Shown here: one piece after another, positions 8,100 to 15,993 of the stretch
Numbering within the stretch: the first letter of the stretch is position 1
Layout: each line of letters begins with the position of its first letter
Assembly (NCBI RefSeq): GCF_014217625.1
Contig: NZ_CP043641.1
Location: 3,162,001 to 3,226,000, forward strand
Reading direction: 5' to 3'
DNA length: 64,000 nucleotides
Source: Leifsonia shinshuensis
GTDB lineage: Bacteria > Actinomycetota > Actinomycetes > Actinomycetales > Microbacteriaceae
Notes under the pieces: generated by a model
What the model was told of the DNA's origin: nothing
Databases searched by the model: none
The model's input: only the letters and a program-made list of their open reading frames with translations
Program-made: the position numbers and the translations under genes

Positions 8100-9692
8100 C
8101 TACTCGCGGAGGAGGGCGCGGAGGGTGCCGATCGTGTCGGCCTCGGCCGCCGGCTTGTCGTCGCGGTAGCGCTTGACGCGCGCGAACCGCAGGGCGATGC
8201 CGCCGGGATAGCGCGATGAGCGCTGGACGCCGTCGATCGCGATCTCGACCACGGTCGTCGGCGCCACCCACACCGTGCCCGGGGTGCGGCGCACCTCGAT
8301 CCGCTGGAACTCCTCCGTCTGCCAGCGCAGCAGCTCGTCGGTGAGGCCCTTGAACGTCTTGCCGACCATCACGAAGCCACCCGGCTCGCCGAACGCGCCG
8401 TCCGGGTCGCGCGCCCCGAGGTGGAGGTTGGAGAGCATCCCGACGCGCCGCCCCGAGCCCCACTCGCAGGCCAGCACGACCAGGTCGTAGGTGAGCACCG
8501 GCTTGACCTTGATCCAGCTCGCGCCGCGGCGGCCGGCGGCATAGGGCGAGTCGATCGACTTCACGACCACCCCCTCCTGGCCGGCGGCGAGGGCGTCGCG
8601 CGAGACGCGCTCGGCGGTGTCCGGGTCGTCCGTGACCTCGCCCGGGATGCGGTGCTCGCCGGCGACGCGCTCCAGCTCCGCCAGCCGGACCGACAGCGGC
8701 TCGTCCAGGAGGTCGCGCCCGTCCACGTGGAGGATGTCGAAGAACCAGGGATGCAGCAGGGTCTCGCGCCCTTCCGCGAAACCCTCGGTCGCAGGCTCCC
8801 TCGGCGCTGGGGTCGCGGTGTCGCTTCGCGCCACCTCTGAGCTCCACCGCGCAAAACGCGACATCGTCTCCTGGAACGGCCGCGGCCCGCCGTCCTCGTC
8901 GAGCGCGAGCGTCTCGCCGTCGAGGACGAGGTCGCGCGCGGGCAGCCGGCGGACGATCTCCACCACTTCCGGCACGCGGTGGGTGATGTCGGCGAGCGTC
9001 CGGGTGAAGACCCGCACGCTGTCGCCCGACCGGTGCACCTGGATGCGCGCGCCGTCGAGCTTGTACTCCACCGACGCCCGGCCGGTCGTCTCCAGCGCCG
9101 CCGCCGCGGACGGCGCGGTGGCCGCGAGCATCGGCAGCACCGGGCGGCCGACGACCAGCCCGACGGAGGCGAGCTCCTCGGCCGTCCCGGTCAGCGCCAG
9201 CAGCGCGGTCGCCCCGAGGTCTCCGGTCAGCATGGCGGCGCGGCGCACGTCCGGGCCCGGCCGGCCGGCGGTGCGGGCGATCGCGTCGAGGAGGACGCCC
9301 TCCAGCGCCCCGGTCCGCATCTCGCCGAGGAGGATGCGGGCCAGGAGGTCCTGCTCGCCCGCCGTCGCGCGCCCCGCGAAGTCGCGGAGCGCCGCACTGC
9401 GGTCGCGGACGGAGCCCTCGCCGCCGAGCGCGGCCAGCTCCCCGAGCAGGGCGTCGAGGTCGAGAACCGTCAACGTCGGCGACGAGGCGCCCGCGCCCAT
9501 CACCGCACCGACGCTGCGCCAGCCCACACCGACCCGGCCCTGCCGCGGCTTGCCCACCAGGAAGCCGACTGTCGGGGCGACCTCCTCGGGCTCCAGGGCG
9601 CCGAGGAGGCCCGCGAGCGCGTCGACCTTGGCCAGTCGCGAGCGCGTTCCTGCGACGGTCTCCAGCGTGGTGACGATCGTGTCGAGGAGCAC
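8100..9692 (-). CDS. ligB: ATP-dependent DNA ligase, LigB type
   Basis: 530 residues. An N-terminal helical DNA-binding domain (1-200) precedes the nucleotidyltransferase domain, with motif I YKLDGAR at 210-216 (Lys211 takes the AMP), LDGE at 257-260, EGVVVK at 373-378 and WIKVKP at 393-398. An OB-fold domain follows to the end. It seals nicks in DNA with ATP, as an accessory to the NAD-dependent ligase, probably in repair. Residues about 283-309 form an extra low-complexity segment (VARSDTATPAPREPATEGFA) between RFARW and TLLHPWFFDILHVDG, where related ligases are continuous; this looks like an in-frame insertion in a surface loop. Confidence 0.92.
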   Translation of the reverse strand: MLLDTIVTTLETVAGTRSRLAKVDALAGLLGALEPEEVAPTVGFLVGKPRQGRVGVGWRSVGAVMGAGASSPTLTVLDLDALLGELAALGGEGSVRDRSAALRDFAGRATAGEQDLLARILLGEMRTGALEGVLLDAIARTAGRPGPDVRRAAMLTGDLGATALLALTGTAEELASVGLVVGRPVLPMLAATAPSAAAALETTGRASVEYKLDGARIQVHRSGDSVRVFTRTLADITHRVPEVVEIVRRLPARDLVLDGETLALDEDGGPRPFQETMSRFARWSSEVARSDTATPAPREPATEGFAEGRETLLHPWFFDILHVDGRDLLDEPLSVRLAELERVAGEHRIPGEVTDDPDTAERVSRDALAAGQEGVVVKSIDSPYAAGRRGASWIKVKPVLTYDLVVLACEWGSGRRVGMLSNLHLGARDPDGAFGEPGGFVMVGKTFKGLTDELLRWQTEEFQRIEVRRTPGTVWVAPTTVVEIAIDGVQRSSRYPGGIALRFARVKRYRDDKPAAEADTIGTLRALLRE

Positions 9693-9741
9693 AGCCCTCA
9701 GTGTGTCACCGGCCTCCGACGCCGAGAAGGGGCGATGGAGG

Positions 9742-10350
9742 TCACGCCGCCGGCGTCGCCACCCCGCGCCCGAACGTGATCGCGCGCACGATCTGCACGA
9801 TCCCGAGCACGATGAGTCCGAGGCCCGCGAGGATGAACAGCACCACGATCCCCCACAGCGGGCTGAGCAGCAGCACGATGCCGGCGACGATGCTCAGGAT
9901 GCCGAAGAAGACCGACCAGCCGCGCGACGGCGCGTCGCCCAGCTGCGCGAAGGTCATCGCGCCCTCCACGATCCACGCGATGCCGACCAGGATGCCGATG
10001 AAGACCGCCAGGAACTGCGTCGTGCCCGTCAGGTTCGCGAAGGCCACGATGGCGCCGATGATCAGCAGGATGCCGAAAGCGATGTCGAGCCCTCTCGCCC
10101 CTCCGCGGATGCCGCGGGCGAAGATGCCGATGCTCAGGTACGCGATGCCGGAGATGAGGAGCGAGATGGCGATCAGGACGGTGAGCCCGACGGCCGCCGT
10201 GCGTGGCCAGAACACGATGATGACGCCGATAATCAGCGCGACGGCTCCGCTGATGCCGAGCGCGACGCGCACGCTGTTGATGGCCGACTTGGTCAGGTCT
10301 TGCCCGTTGAGCGAGAACGAGGCGAACGCGGAGGGCTGAGTGCTGGACAT
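9742..10350 (-). CDS. HdeD-family (DUF308) membrane protein
   Basis: 202 residues with six closely spaced hydrophobic helices and short loops such as WPRTA and GIFARGIRGGARGLD, matching the HdeD/DUF308 layout of two repeated three-helix units. In enterobacteria HdeD helps acid resistance at high cell density; the role in actinobacteria is unknown. AAGGA lies eight bases before the ATG. The gene is 49 bases downstream of the ligase start on the same strand and is probably expressed separately. Confidence 0.85.
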   Translation of the reverse strand: MSSTQPSAFASFSLNGQDLTKSAINSVRVALGISGAVALIIGVIIVFWPRTAAVGLTVLIAISLLISGIAYLSIGIFARGIRGGARGLDIAFGILLIIGAIVAFANLTGTTQFLAVFIGILVGIAWIVEGAMTFAQLGDAPSRGWSVFFGILSIVAGIVLLLSPLWGIVVLFILAGLGLIVLGIVQIVRAITFGRGVATPAA

Positions 10351-10461
10351 CGCTTGATCCTTCTGGAGAGGCGGACGAACTGCTCGGAAGGTATCGCTGG
10401 CGGACGCACTGTGTCTAGAGTGTTCGCGCGATTGTGAAATCAAACGTTATAAACCTGACGG

Positions 10462-10632
10462 TCAGTAGTCCTCTCGCCCCTCGCCGATCACCAGGAGCGT
10501 GTCCTGATCCTCCGACCAGTCCCGCAGCGCCCGCTCCAGCTGCCGCCGTGTCCATTCGTGGCTCACCTCGTCGCCGCCGAGCAGCGCGAGCCGGTCGAGC
10601 CGTTCCGCCGCGGTCCCCTCGAGATCGTCCAT
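10462..10632 (-). CDS. Small acidic hypothetical protein (56 residues)
   Basis: The frame MDDLEGTAAERLDRLALLGG to GREDY has no signal peptide or membrane helix and is rich in Glu, Asp, Arg and Leu. AAGGGG lies seven bases before the ATG at 10632; another in-frame ATG at 10638 touches that site and is less likely. It precedes hdeD on the same strand with about 110 bases between. I do not recognise it. The ribosome binding site and helix-like composition support a real gene. Confidence 0.5.
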   Translation of the reverse strand: MDDLEGTAAERLDRLALLGGDEVSHEWTRRQLERALRDWSEDQDTLLVIGEGREDY

Positions 10633-10838
10633 CGTCATACCCCTTCTCTGCCCGCACCGTTCGCGGCCGTCCGGCGGCGGGTGGGACCAGCCGCTGTCTG
10701 CTTGGCGCTGCCCGTGGGGCGGGCCGCCTGAAACCCGGTGCTCCCGCTCTTGTCTCACGGCTCGGCCGGACGACCTGGCTCGCCGTCGCCCCCATGGTGC
10801 ACCTGCGAGGGCCGGTCGCGGTAGCCCGTGAGGCATCC

Positions 10839-10854
10839 CATACCGGTCGGTATG
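10839..10854. promoter_or_regulatory. Palindrome CATACC-GGTC-GGTATG
   Basis: A perfect six-base inverted repeat around GGTC, the size and form of a TetR-family operator. It is 165 bases upstream of the secreted-protein gene. No regulator gene is adjacent, so a distant regulator would have to bind it. Confidence 0.4.
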
Positions 10855-10970
10855 CTCGCCGACTACCGGATAGTCCCGACCCCTTCAAGTGCTCTTTGCG
10901 ACCTCGCAGAGGGTACGGACGGGAGGTCCAGACGGGTCTCGTAACGTCGCCGGATGCCCTCGGTCGACCC

Positions 10971-10992
10971 AGGCCGGCACCCCTGCCGGCCT
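10971..10992 (+). promoter_or_regulatory. Leader hairpin before the secreted-protein gene
   Basis: AGGCCGGCA and TGCCGGCCT pair perfectly around a CCCC loop, 12 bases upstream of the ribosome binding site of the gene starting at 11019. It could be a 5' UTR stabiliser or a control hairpin. Confidence 0.5.
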
Positions 10993-11018
10993 CGTCGTGG
11001 GCGACGGAAAGGATCCAC

Positions 11019-11888
11019 GTGAAGAACACCATCCAGAACACCTCCGGAACCACTCGCACCGCGTTCGGTGCGCGACGCATCGTGATCGGCGCCGCCTCCG
11101 TCGTGGCGGCGGGAGCGCTCATCGGCGTGGGGGCGCAGGGGGCTTTCGCGGCCACCGGCGACACCGGTGCTGCGGGCTCCGGCTCGGCGACGGTCTCCAC
11201 CTCGACGTCGACGACCGGAGCGTCGGCCTCGACCGGCGGTTCCGCCTCGTTCGACCTGGGCCACGGCTTCTCGCTGTTCGGCCAGGCGCACGCGCTCTTC
11301 AACGGCCACGTCAACGGAGCCAAGGCTCAGCAGCTGGCCAAGAAGATCGTCGCAGACACCCCCGTCTTCTCGCTGCTACCCGACACGCTGCAGGGCGACC
11401 TGAAGACCCTGGCGAACGCTGCCTCGCAGGATCGCACCGCCGACGCCAAGAAGCTCGTCTCGACCGCGCTCGACGGCGGCTACGGCACCGCGATCCAGAA
11501 GCTCGCCACGCAGCTGAAGGGCGACGCCTCGAGCGACGCCAAGCAGGACGGCGACGCCCAGGGCGGCCTCGACCTGAAGGGCCTGGACGTCAAGGGCCTC
11601 ATCGCCGGACTGCAGAGCGGCGACCTCCTCGGCTCGGCTTCCGGCACCTCGTCGAAGCTCACCACCGAGGTCGACAGCATCGCCTCCGCCGTGACCGGCG
11701 ACAGCCAGCTGGCGTCGAAGCTCCCGGACTCGCTGCGCAGCGACCTGTCGCAGCTCGCCTCGGCCCCGGCCTCGGCGCAGACCGCCGACCTCCAGCACCT
11801 CGCCACCACCGCGCTGAGCGGCGGCTACGGCTCGCAGGTGCAGCAGGTCGCCGACCAGATCGAGTCGGCGGTCACCGCGGCCCACTAA
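11019..11888 (+). CDS. Secreted protein with a duplicated helical domain
   Basis: 289 residues from a GTG start with GGAAAGGA six bases before it. Residues 1-45 are an export signal (basic start, hydrophobic 21-40, AQGAFA-ATG cleavage region). A Ser/Thr linker (46-78) follows. Two copies of a roughly 62-residue unit lie at about 105-166 and 219-281, sharing LPDxLxxDLxxLA, (T/A)AD and TALxGGYG. No catalytic motif is evident, and the domain may bind cell wall or a ligand. The gene stands alone between a leader hairpin and a terminator. The family is not recognised. Confidence 0.8.
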   Translation: MKNTIQNTSGTTRTAFGARRIVIGAASVVAAGALIGVGAQGAFAATGDTGAAGSGSATVSTSTSTTGASASTGGSASFDLGHGFSLFGQAHALFNGHVNGAKAQQLAKKIVADTPVFSLLPDTLQGDLKTLANAASQDRTADAKKLVSTALDGGYGTAIQKLATQLKGDASSDAKQDGDAQGGLDLKGLDVKGLIAGLQSGDLLGSASGTSSKLTTEVDSIASAVTGDSQLASKLPDSLRSDLSQLASAPASAQTADLQHLATTALSGGYGSQVQQVADQIESAVTAAH

Positions 11889-11904
11889 GGCCGGCACCGC
11901 TGTC

Positions 11905-11944
11905 GCGCCCCCGCCTCCTCCCATCCGGATGGAGGCGGGGGCGC
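11905..11944 (+). terminator. Hairpin terminator after the secreted-protein gene
   Basis: A perfect 14-base stem, GCGCCCCCGCCTCC with GGAGGCGGGGGCGC, around a 12-base loop, starting 17 bases after the stop. There is no T run, as is usual in high-G+C actinobacteria. Confidence 0.7.
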
Positions 11945-12021
11945 GTCCGTGTTCCTGGCGACCCGCGGAATCGTTCTCGCGACGGATGCCGCCGGGCCGC
12001 GCAGGGGCGCATCATGCGAGC

Positions 12022-12561
12022 ATGTGGTTTCGCAGGATCATCGTCGCCGTCGCGGCGTACGCGCTGTTCGCGGGCGGGCTCGCCACGCTCTACGTCGTGG
12101 AGCAGCAGGCCGGGCGCAACGCCGTGGAGGACGCCCCGCGCGCGCTGCTCTCCACCGGGGTGGCCACGGCGGCGTCCACCCAGCCCGACCGCGTCGACCT
12201 CACGTACTACCTCGGCACCTTCTGGGTGCAGTACGACCAGACCGGCAAGCCGATCGCCGGCAACGGCTACCTGGACGGTGTGCTCGCGCAGGTGCCGAAG
12301 GGGGTCCTGGACACGGCGAAGGCGACCGGGGAGGACTCGGTGAGCTGGCAGCCGGAGCGGGGCCTCCGCTACGCCATCGTGGCACAGCCGGTCGGCCCCG
12401 ATGTCGTCGTGGCGGGCCAGTCCCTCCAGCCCACCGAGGAGCGCGCCTCCCGCACCCTGATCTACGTCGGCCTGGCCCTGGTGGCGGGCATCGCCGTCAT
12501 CGCCGTCGCCGTCGGCCTGGACGTCCTCCTCGGCGCCGCCCTCCGCCGCCGTCCCGCCTAG
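12022..12561 (+). CDS. Membrane protein with two helices and an external domain
   Basis: 179 residues. An N-terminal helix (about 5-27, IIVAVAAYALFAGGLATLYV) and a C-terminal helix (about 148-172) flank an external region of about 120 residues containing YYLGTFWVQYDQTGKPIAGN and SWQPERGLRYAIVAQPVG. That arrangement resembles the sensor part of a histidine kinase without the kinase. It lies between the secreted-protein terminator and the convergent response regulator gene, 12 bases from that gene's stop. It may affect signalling but no function is supported. Confidence 0.7.
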   Translation: MWFRRIIVAVAAYALFAGGLATLYVVEQQAGRNAVEDAPRALLSTGVATAASTQPDRVDLTYYLGTFWVQYDQTGKPIAGNGYLDGVLAQVPKGVLDTAKATGEDSVSWQPERGLRYAIVAQPVGPDVVVAGQSLQPTEERASRTLIYVGLALVAGIAVIAVAVGLDVLLGAALRRRPA

Positions 12562-12573
12562 CGCGCCGACGGC

Positions 12574-13278
12574 TCAGCGCCGCCTGACGCCGTAGCGATG
12601 CTCGGGGCGGCCGGTCGCGCCGTAGCGCAGCTCCAGCTTGAGCACGTCGCTCTGCTCCAGTTGCGTGAGGGCGCGCTGGGCTGTCGTCCGGCTGATCCCG
12701 ACCGCCGCGGCGACGTCGTTCGCCGACAGGCTCCCGTCGCCGGCCGCCACCGCGTCGTAGACCGATTGGAGGGTCGGCGCGAGCCGTCGCAGCTCCTCGG
12801 TCTGGCCGGCCGTCGCCGGGCGCAGGAGGTCGAACACCCGGTCGATGTCCTGCTGCGTCGGCTCCTCCGGGAAGCCGCCCAGATCGTCGTTCGCGCGCCG
12901 GAACGCCTGGAGCCGCTCCGCGAGCTGCGCGAAGCCGAACGGCTTCACCAGGTAGTGCAGCGCGCCGAGCTGCACGGCCTTCCGCACGGTCGCGATGTCG
13001 TTGGCCGCCGAGATCACGATGACCGCGGGCGCCGACGGCTCGCCGAGCAGGCTCCGCACGACTTGGAGGCCGTCGCCGTCGGGCAGGTAGACGTCCATCA
13101 GCACGAGGTCCGGGCGCAGCTCGCCCGCGAGCCGGAGGGCGTCGGCCGCGGTGTGGGCCTGGGCGACCACGCGGAAGCCGGGCACGGCCTCCACGAATCC
13201 GACGTGCACGGAGGCCACCCGGTAGTCGTCGTCGACGACGAGCACGGTCAGCGACGGCGTGGCCGGCGGCCCGCTCAT
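12574..13278 (-). CDS. Response regulator, CitB/DcuR type
   Basis: 234 residues. An N-terminal receiver domain (10-130) has VVDDD at 15-19, phospho-acceptor Asp62 in VLMDVYLPDGDG and Lys in YLVKPFG. The C-terminal part has a winged HTH (ANDVAAAVGISRTTAQRALT) of the CitB/DcuR group. Its start overlaps the stop of the kinase gene by four bases, so the pair is translationally coupled. Such regulators usually activate genes for uptake of an organic acid. The divergent NitT/TauT-type ABC importer is the obvious candidate target. Confidence 0.9.
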   Translation of the reverse strand: MSGPPATPSLTVLVVDDDYRVASVHVGFVEAVPGFRVVAQAHTAADALRLAGELRPDLVLMDVYLPDGDGLQVVRSLLGEPSAPAVIVISAANDIATVRKAVQLGALHYLVKPFGFAQLAERLQAFRRANDDLGGFPEEPTQQDIDRVFDLLRPATAGQTEELRRLAPTLQSVYDAVAAGDGSLSANDVAAAVGISRTTAQRALTQLEQSDVLKLELRYGATGRPEHRYGVRRR

Positions 13279-14945
13279 CGCGCAGCTCCTTCGCGGTGGC
13301 CGGCGTCGCGTCGCGAAGCCGTCGTCGCGGTCGGGGCACCCGCGACGATATCCCGCGGCAGCACGATCGTGAACGTCGCTCCCGGCCCACCGGACACCGA
13401 CACCGTCCCGCCCAGCTTGGTCACCGTCGTGTGCACGAGCGACAGCCCGAGCCCGCTGTGCCGCACCAGGGACCCGCGCTTGGTGGAGTAGCCGTTCTCG
13501 AAGATCCGCGGCAACTCGGTGCTCGGGACGCCCGGGCCGTTGTCGGCGACACGCACGGTGACGGACTCCGGCGTCTCGACCACGCTCACGACGACCCGGC
13601 GCGGAGCCGGCGCCCCGGAGAGCGCGTCGAACGCGTTGTCGATCAGGTTGCCGAGGATCGTCGTCAGCGCCTGCACGCGTTCCGGCGCCTCCCCGAGGTC
13701 GGTGTCCGGCGCGATGACCAGCTCGATGCCGCGCTCGTTCGCCTCCGCGGCCTTGCCGAGCAGGAGGCCGACGATCATCGGCGAGCCGATGTGCGAGCGC
13801 AGCGTGGCGTCGAGGTCGGCGGTCGTCCCGCGGATCTCGTTGAGGTACTCCAGGGCCTCCTTCGTCCTCCCGAGCTCCAGGAGGCCGGACACCGCGTGCA
13901 TCCGGTTGGAGAACTCGTGCTGCTGCGCCCGGATGGACTCGCTGAAGCTGCGCTCGCCGTCGAGCTCGCGGGTGAGCCCGATCAGCTCGGTGCGGTCCTG
14001 GAGGGTGAACACCGCGCCGTGCGGACGGCCGCCCAGCTTCACCGGCATCCGGTTGATGACGAGGATGTGGTCGTCCGTGATCGCGATGGCGTCCTTCACC
14101 TCGGACGTGCCGGTGAGGGTGTCGCGGATCGGCCCGGCGACCAGCACGTCCTCCAGCAGCCGGCCCCGCGCGCCAGCCGGCAGCCGCAGCAGCCGCTGGG
14201 CCTCGTCGTTGACGACGGTGATCCGGCCGGCCGGGTCGATGGCGATGACCCCCTCCCGGATGCCGTGCAGCGTGGCCTCCCGCTCCTGCAGCAGCCGCGC
14301 GATCTCGTCCAGCTCCAGCCCGAAGGTGCGGCGCTTCAGGAGGCTGGCCAGCGCGAACGAGGCCAGGCCGCCGATCGCGAGCGCCAGCACGAACCACGAC
14401 CCGTAGGCGGGCAGCTCGGACAGCAGCTCGCTCGCCACCGAGCTCTCCCGGATGCCGACCGACACCTCCCCGACGATCTGGTCCGACGCCGGAGCGTAGA
14501 GCGGCACCCGGGCGTTCGCGTTGACGCCGGTCGCACCGGTGTCGGTGCGCAGGTGCACCTTTCCGTCCGCCGCGACGAACGGCTCCTCCACCTTCTGGCC
14601 GATCAGCGCCGGGTCGGGGTGCGAGTGCCGCACGCGGTTCTTGTCGATCACCACGACGTAGGCGGCGCCCGTGCTGTTGGCGGTCTGCGACGCCAGGTTC
14701 TGGATGGTCGCGTCGCAGCCGGGGGCGTTGTTCGACATGCAGTTCTGGATGTCCGGCATGCCGGCGAAGGTCTGAGCGATCGCCGCGGCGCGCGCCTGGT
14801 AGTCGGAGTCGAGGTTGCTGCGCGCGGACTGCGCCAGCAGGAGGAAGCCGACCAGCATCGAGACGGCGAGGATCGCCAATTGAGCCAGGAGTATCTGGCT
14901 CGAGAGTCGTCTGATCCGTCGTCGCATCACCCGAGATTGTGTCAT
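13275..14945 (-). CDS. Sensor histidine kinase, CitA/DcuS type
   Basis: About 556 residues. Helix 1 (18-38), a periplasmic PAS-like sensor (about 40-180) with Cys69 and Cys77 close together, helix 2 (182-203), a cytoplasmic PAS domain (about 225-320), the phospho-acceptor His343 in QQHEFSNRMH and an ATPase domain with NLIDNAFDAL, DNGPGVP and GLGLSLVHTTV. This is the citrate/dicarboxylate sensor architecture. The start is uncertain: the ATG at 14945 directly abuts AGGAG, and 14930 (GTG) or 14927 (ATG) are alternatives. The ligand is unknown. The cysteine pair in the sensor domain may form a disulphide. Confidence 0.9.
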   Translation of the reverse strand: MTQSRVMRRRIRRLSSQILLAQLAILAVSMLVGFLLLAQSARSNLDSDYQARAAAIAQTFAGMPDIQNCMSNNAPGCDATIQNLASQTANSTGAAYVVVIDKNRVRHSHPDPALIGQKVEEPFVAADGKVHLRTDTGATGVNANARVPLYAPASDQIVGEVSVGIRESSVASELLSELPAYGSWFVLALAIGGLASFALASLLKRRTFGLELDEIARLLQEREATLHGIREGVIAIDPAGRITVVNDEAQRLLRLPAGARGRLLEDVLVAGPIRDTLTGTSEVKDAIAITDDHILVINRMPVKLGGRPHGAVFTLQDRTELIGLTRELDGERSFSESIRAQQHEFSNRMHAVSGLLELGRTKEALEYLNEIRGTTADLDATLRSHIGSPMIVGLLLGKAAEANERGIELVIAPDTDLGEAPERVQALTTILGNLIDNAFDALSGAPAPRRVVVSVVETPESVTVRVADNGPGVPSTELPRIFENGYSTKRGSLVRHSGLGLSLVHTTVTKLGGTVSVSGGPGATFTIVLPRDIVAGAPTATTASRRDAGHREGAAR

Positions 14946-14959
14946 CTCCTGCTGGGGAG

Positions 14960-15042
14960 CGCGTGCGCGCAGAACGCGCAAAACCTGCGACAACGCACAC
15001 AACGCGGCGAATCGGGCGCAAGCGAGACAGTCGCAGGCCGTC
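14960..15042. promoter_or_regulatory. Repeat-rich divergent control region of the two-component system and ABC importer
   Basis: The spacer holds clustered CGCA-centred repeats: GCGCAGAACGCGCAAAACC, TGCGACAACGCACACAACGCG and GCGCAAGCGAGACAGTCGC. Repeated AACGC(G/A)CA units at roughly ten-base spacing could be binding sites for the CitB-type response regulator. Inferred from position and repetition only. Confidence 0.35.
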
Positions 15043-15138
15043 TCGGGGAGCATCGATGATCACACGGACCGGTGGGAAACGCTCCGCCGGGCATGCACAC
15101 GAGACACGTGCATCCGAAGACAGAGAGGTCTTGAACTC

Positions 15139-15993
15139 ATGGTCGAACACCGACCCCGAACAGCCGCCGCGGCCCCCTCGGCCGACGAGGCGGCGCGCAT
15201 CGACATCGTCGGACTGACGAAACGCTTCCTCACGCCGAAGGGTGAGACCTTCACGGCCATCCGCGACGTGACCCTCACCGTCGAGCCCGGCCAGTTCTGC
15301 GCCATCGTCGGCCCGACCGGCTGCGGCAAGTCCACCACGCTCGCCCAGGTCTCCGGCCTCGAGCGGCCGAGCGCCGGCTCGGTCAGCGTCGGCGGCCGGA
15401 TCGTGGACGGCATCACCAGCGGCGTGAGCTACATGTTCCAGGCCGACTCGCTCTTCCCCTGGAAGACCGTGCTGGCCAACGTGATGATCGGCCCGATCCT
15501 CCTCGGCACGCCGAAGAAGGAGGCGACGGCGCTGGCGCTCGACTGGCTGCGCCGCGTCGGCCTCGCCGGCTTCGAGGACCGCTACCCGCACCAGCTCTCC
15601 GGCGGCATGCGCAAGCGCGTCGCGATGGCGGCCGCGCTGATCAACAACCCGCGCATCCTGCTGATGGACGAGCCGTTCGGCGCGCTCGACGTGCAGACGA
15701 AGGCGATCATGCAGACCGAGCTGCTGACCCTGTGGGAGGAGCTGCGGCCGTCGGTGCTGTTCATCACGCACGACCTCGACGAGGCCGTCGCGCTGTCCGA
15801 TCGCGTCGTGATCATGACCAGCAGCCCCGGCACGGTCAAGGACGTCTTCGACATCGACCTGCCGCGACCGCGCGGCAACGTCCAGGAGATCCGGCACGAG
15901 GAGAAGTTCCTCGACATCCAGGGCCGGATCTGGGAATCGCTCCGTGACGAGGTCACGCGGGCCTACGAGCAGACGGCAGGAGCGGCGGCGTGA
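15139..15993 (+). CDS. ABC importer ATP-binding protein, NitT/TauT (SsuB/TauB-like) type
   Basis: 284 residues. Walker A GPTGCGKST at 58-66, Q-loop Gln101 in FQADSLFPWKT, signature LSGGMRKR at 153-160, Walker B ILLMDEP at 173-179 and the H-loop in ITHDLDEA. The FQADSLFPW and DEPFGALD patterns are those of nitrate/sulfonate/taurine-type ATPases. It powers import through the next gene's permease. Its start is 193 bases from the divergent kinase gene. The substrate is not fixed by sequence; sulfonates, organic acids and pyrimidine-like compounds are possible. Confidence 0.9.
   Translation: MVEHRPRTAAAAPSADEAARIDIVGLTKRFLTPKGETFTAIRDVTLTVEPGQFCAIVGPTGCGKSTTLAQVSGLERPSAGSVSVGGRIVDGITSGVSYMFQADSLFPWKTVLANVMIGPILLGTPKKEATALALDWLRRVGLAGFEDRYPHQLSGGMRKRVAMAAALINNPRILLMDEPFGALDVQTKAIMQTELLTLWEELRPSVLFITHDLDEAVALSDRVVIMTSSPGTVKDVFDIDLPRPRGNVQEIRHEEKFLDIQGRIWESLRDEVTRAYEQTAGAAA

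Larger units (their letters stand above)
10639..11018. other. Non-coding interval of 380 bases
   Basis: No convincing gene. It holds the divergent control region between the small minus-strand gene and the secreted-protein gene: a palindrome at 10839-10854, a strong hairpin at 10971-10992 and the ribosome binding site GGAAAGGA at 11005-11012. No clear -35/-10 pair could be assigned. Confidence 0.6.

Noticed and set aside
12574..15897. A single 1107-codon minus-strand frame covering the response regulator and beyond
   Set aside because: Only the last 234 codons are protein-like; the rest is out of frame with the kinase gene and antisense to the ABC ATPase.
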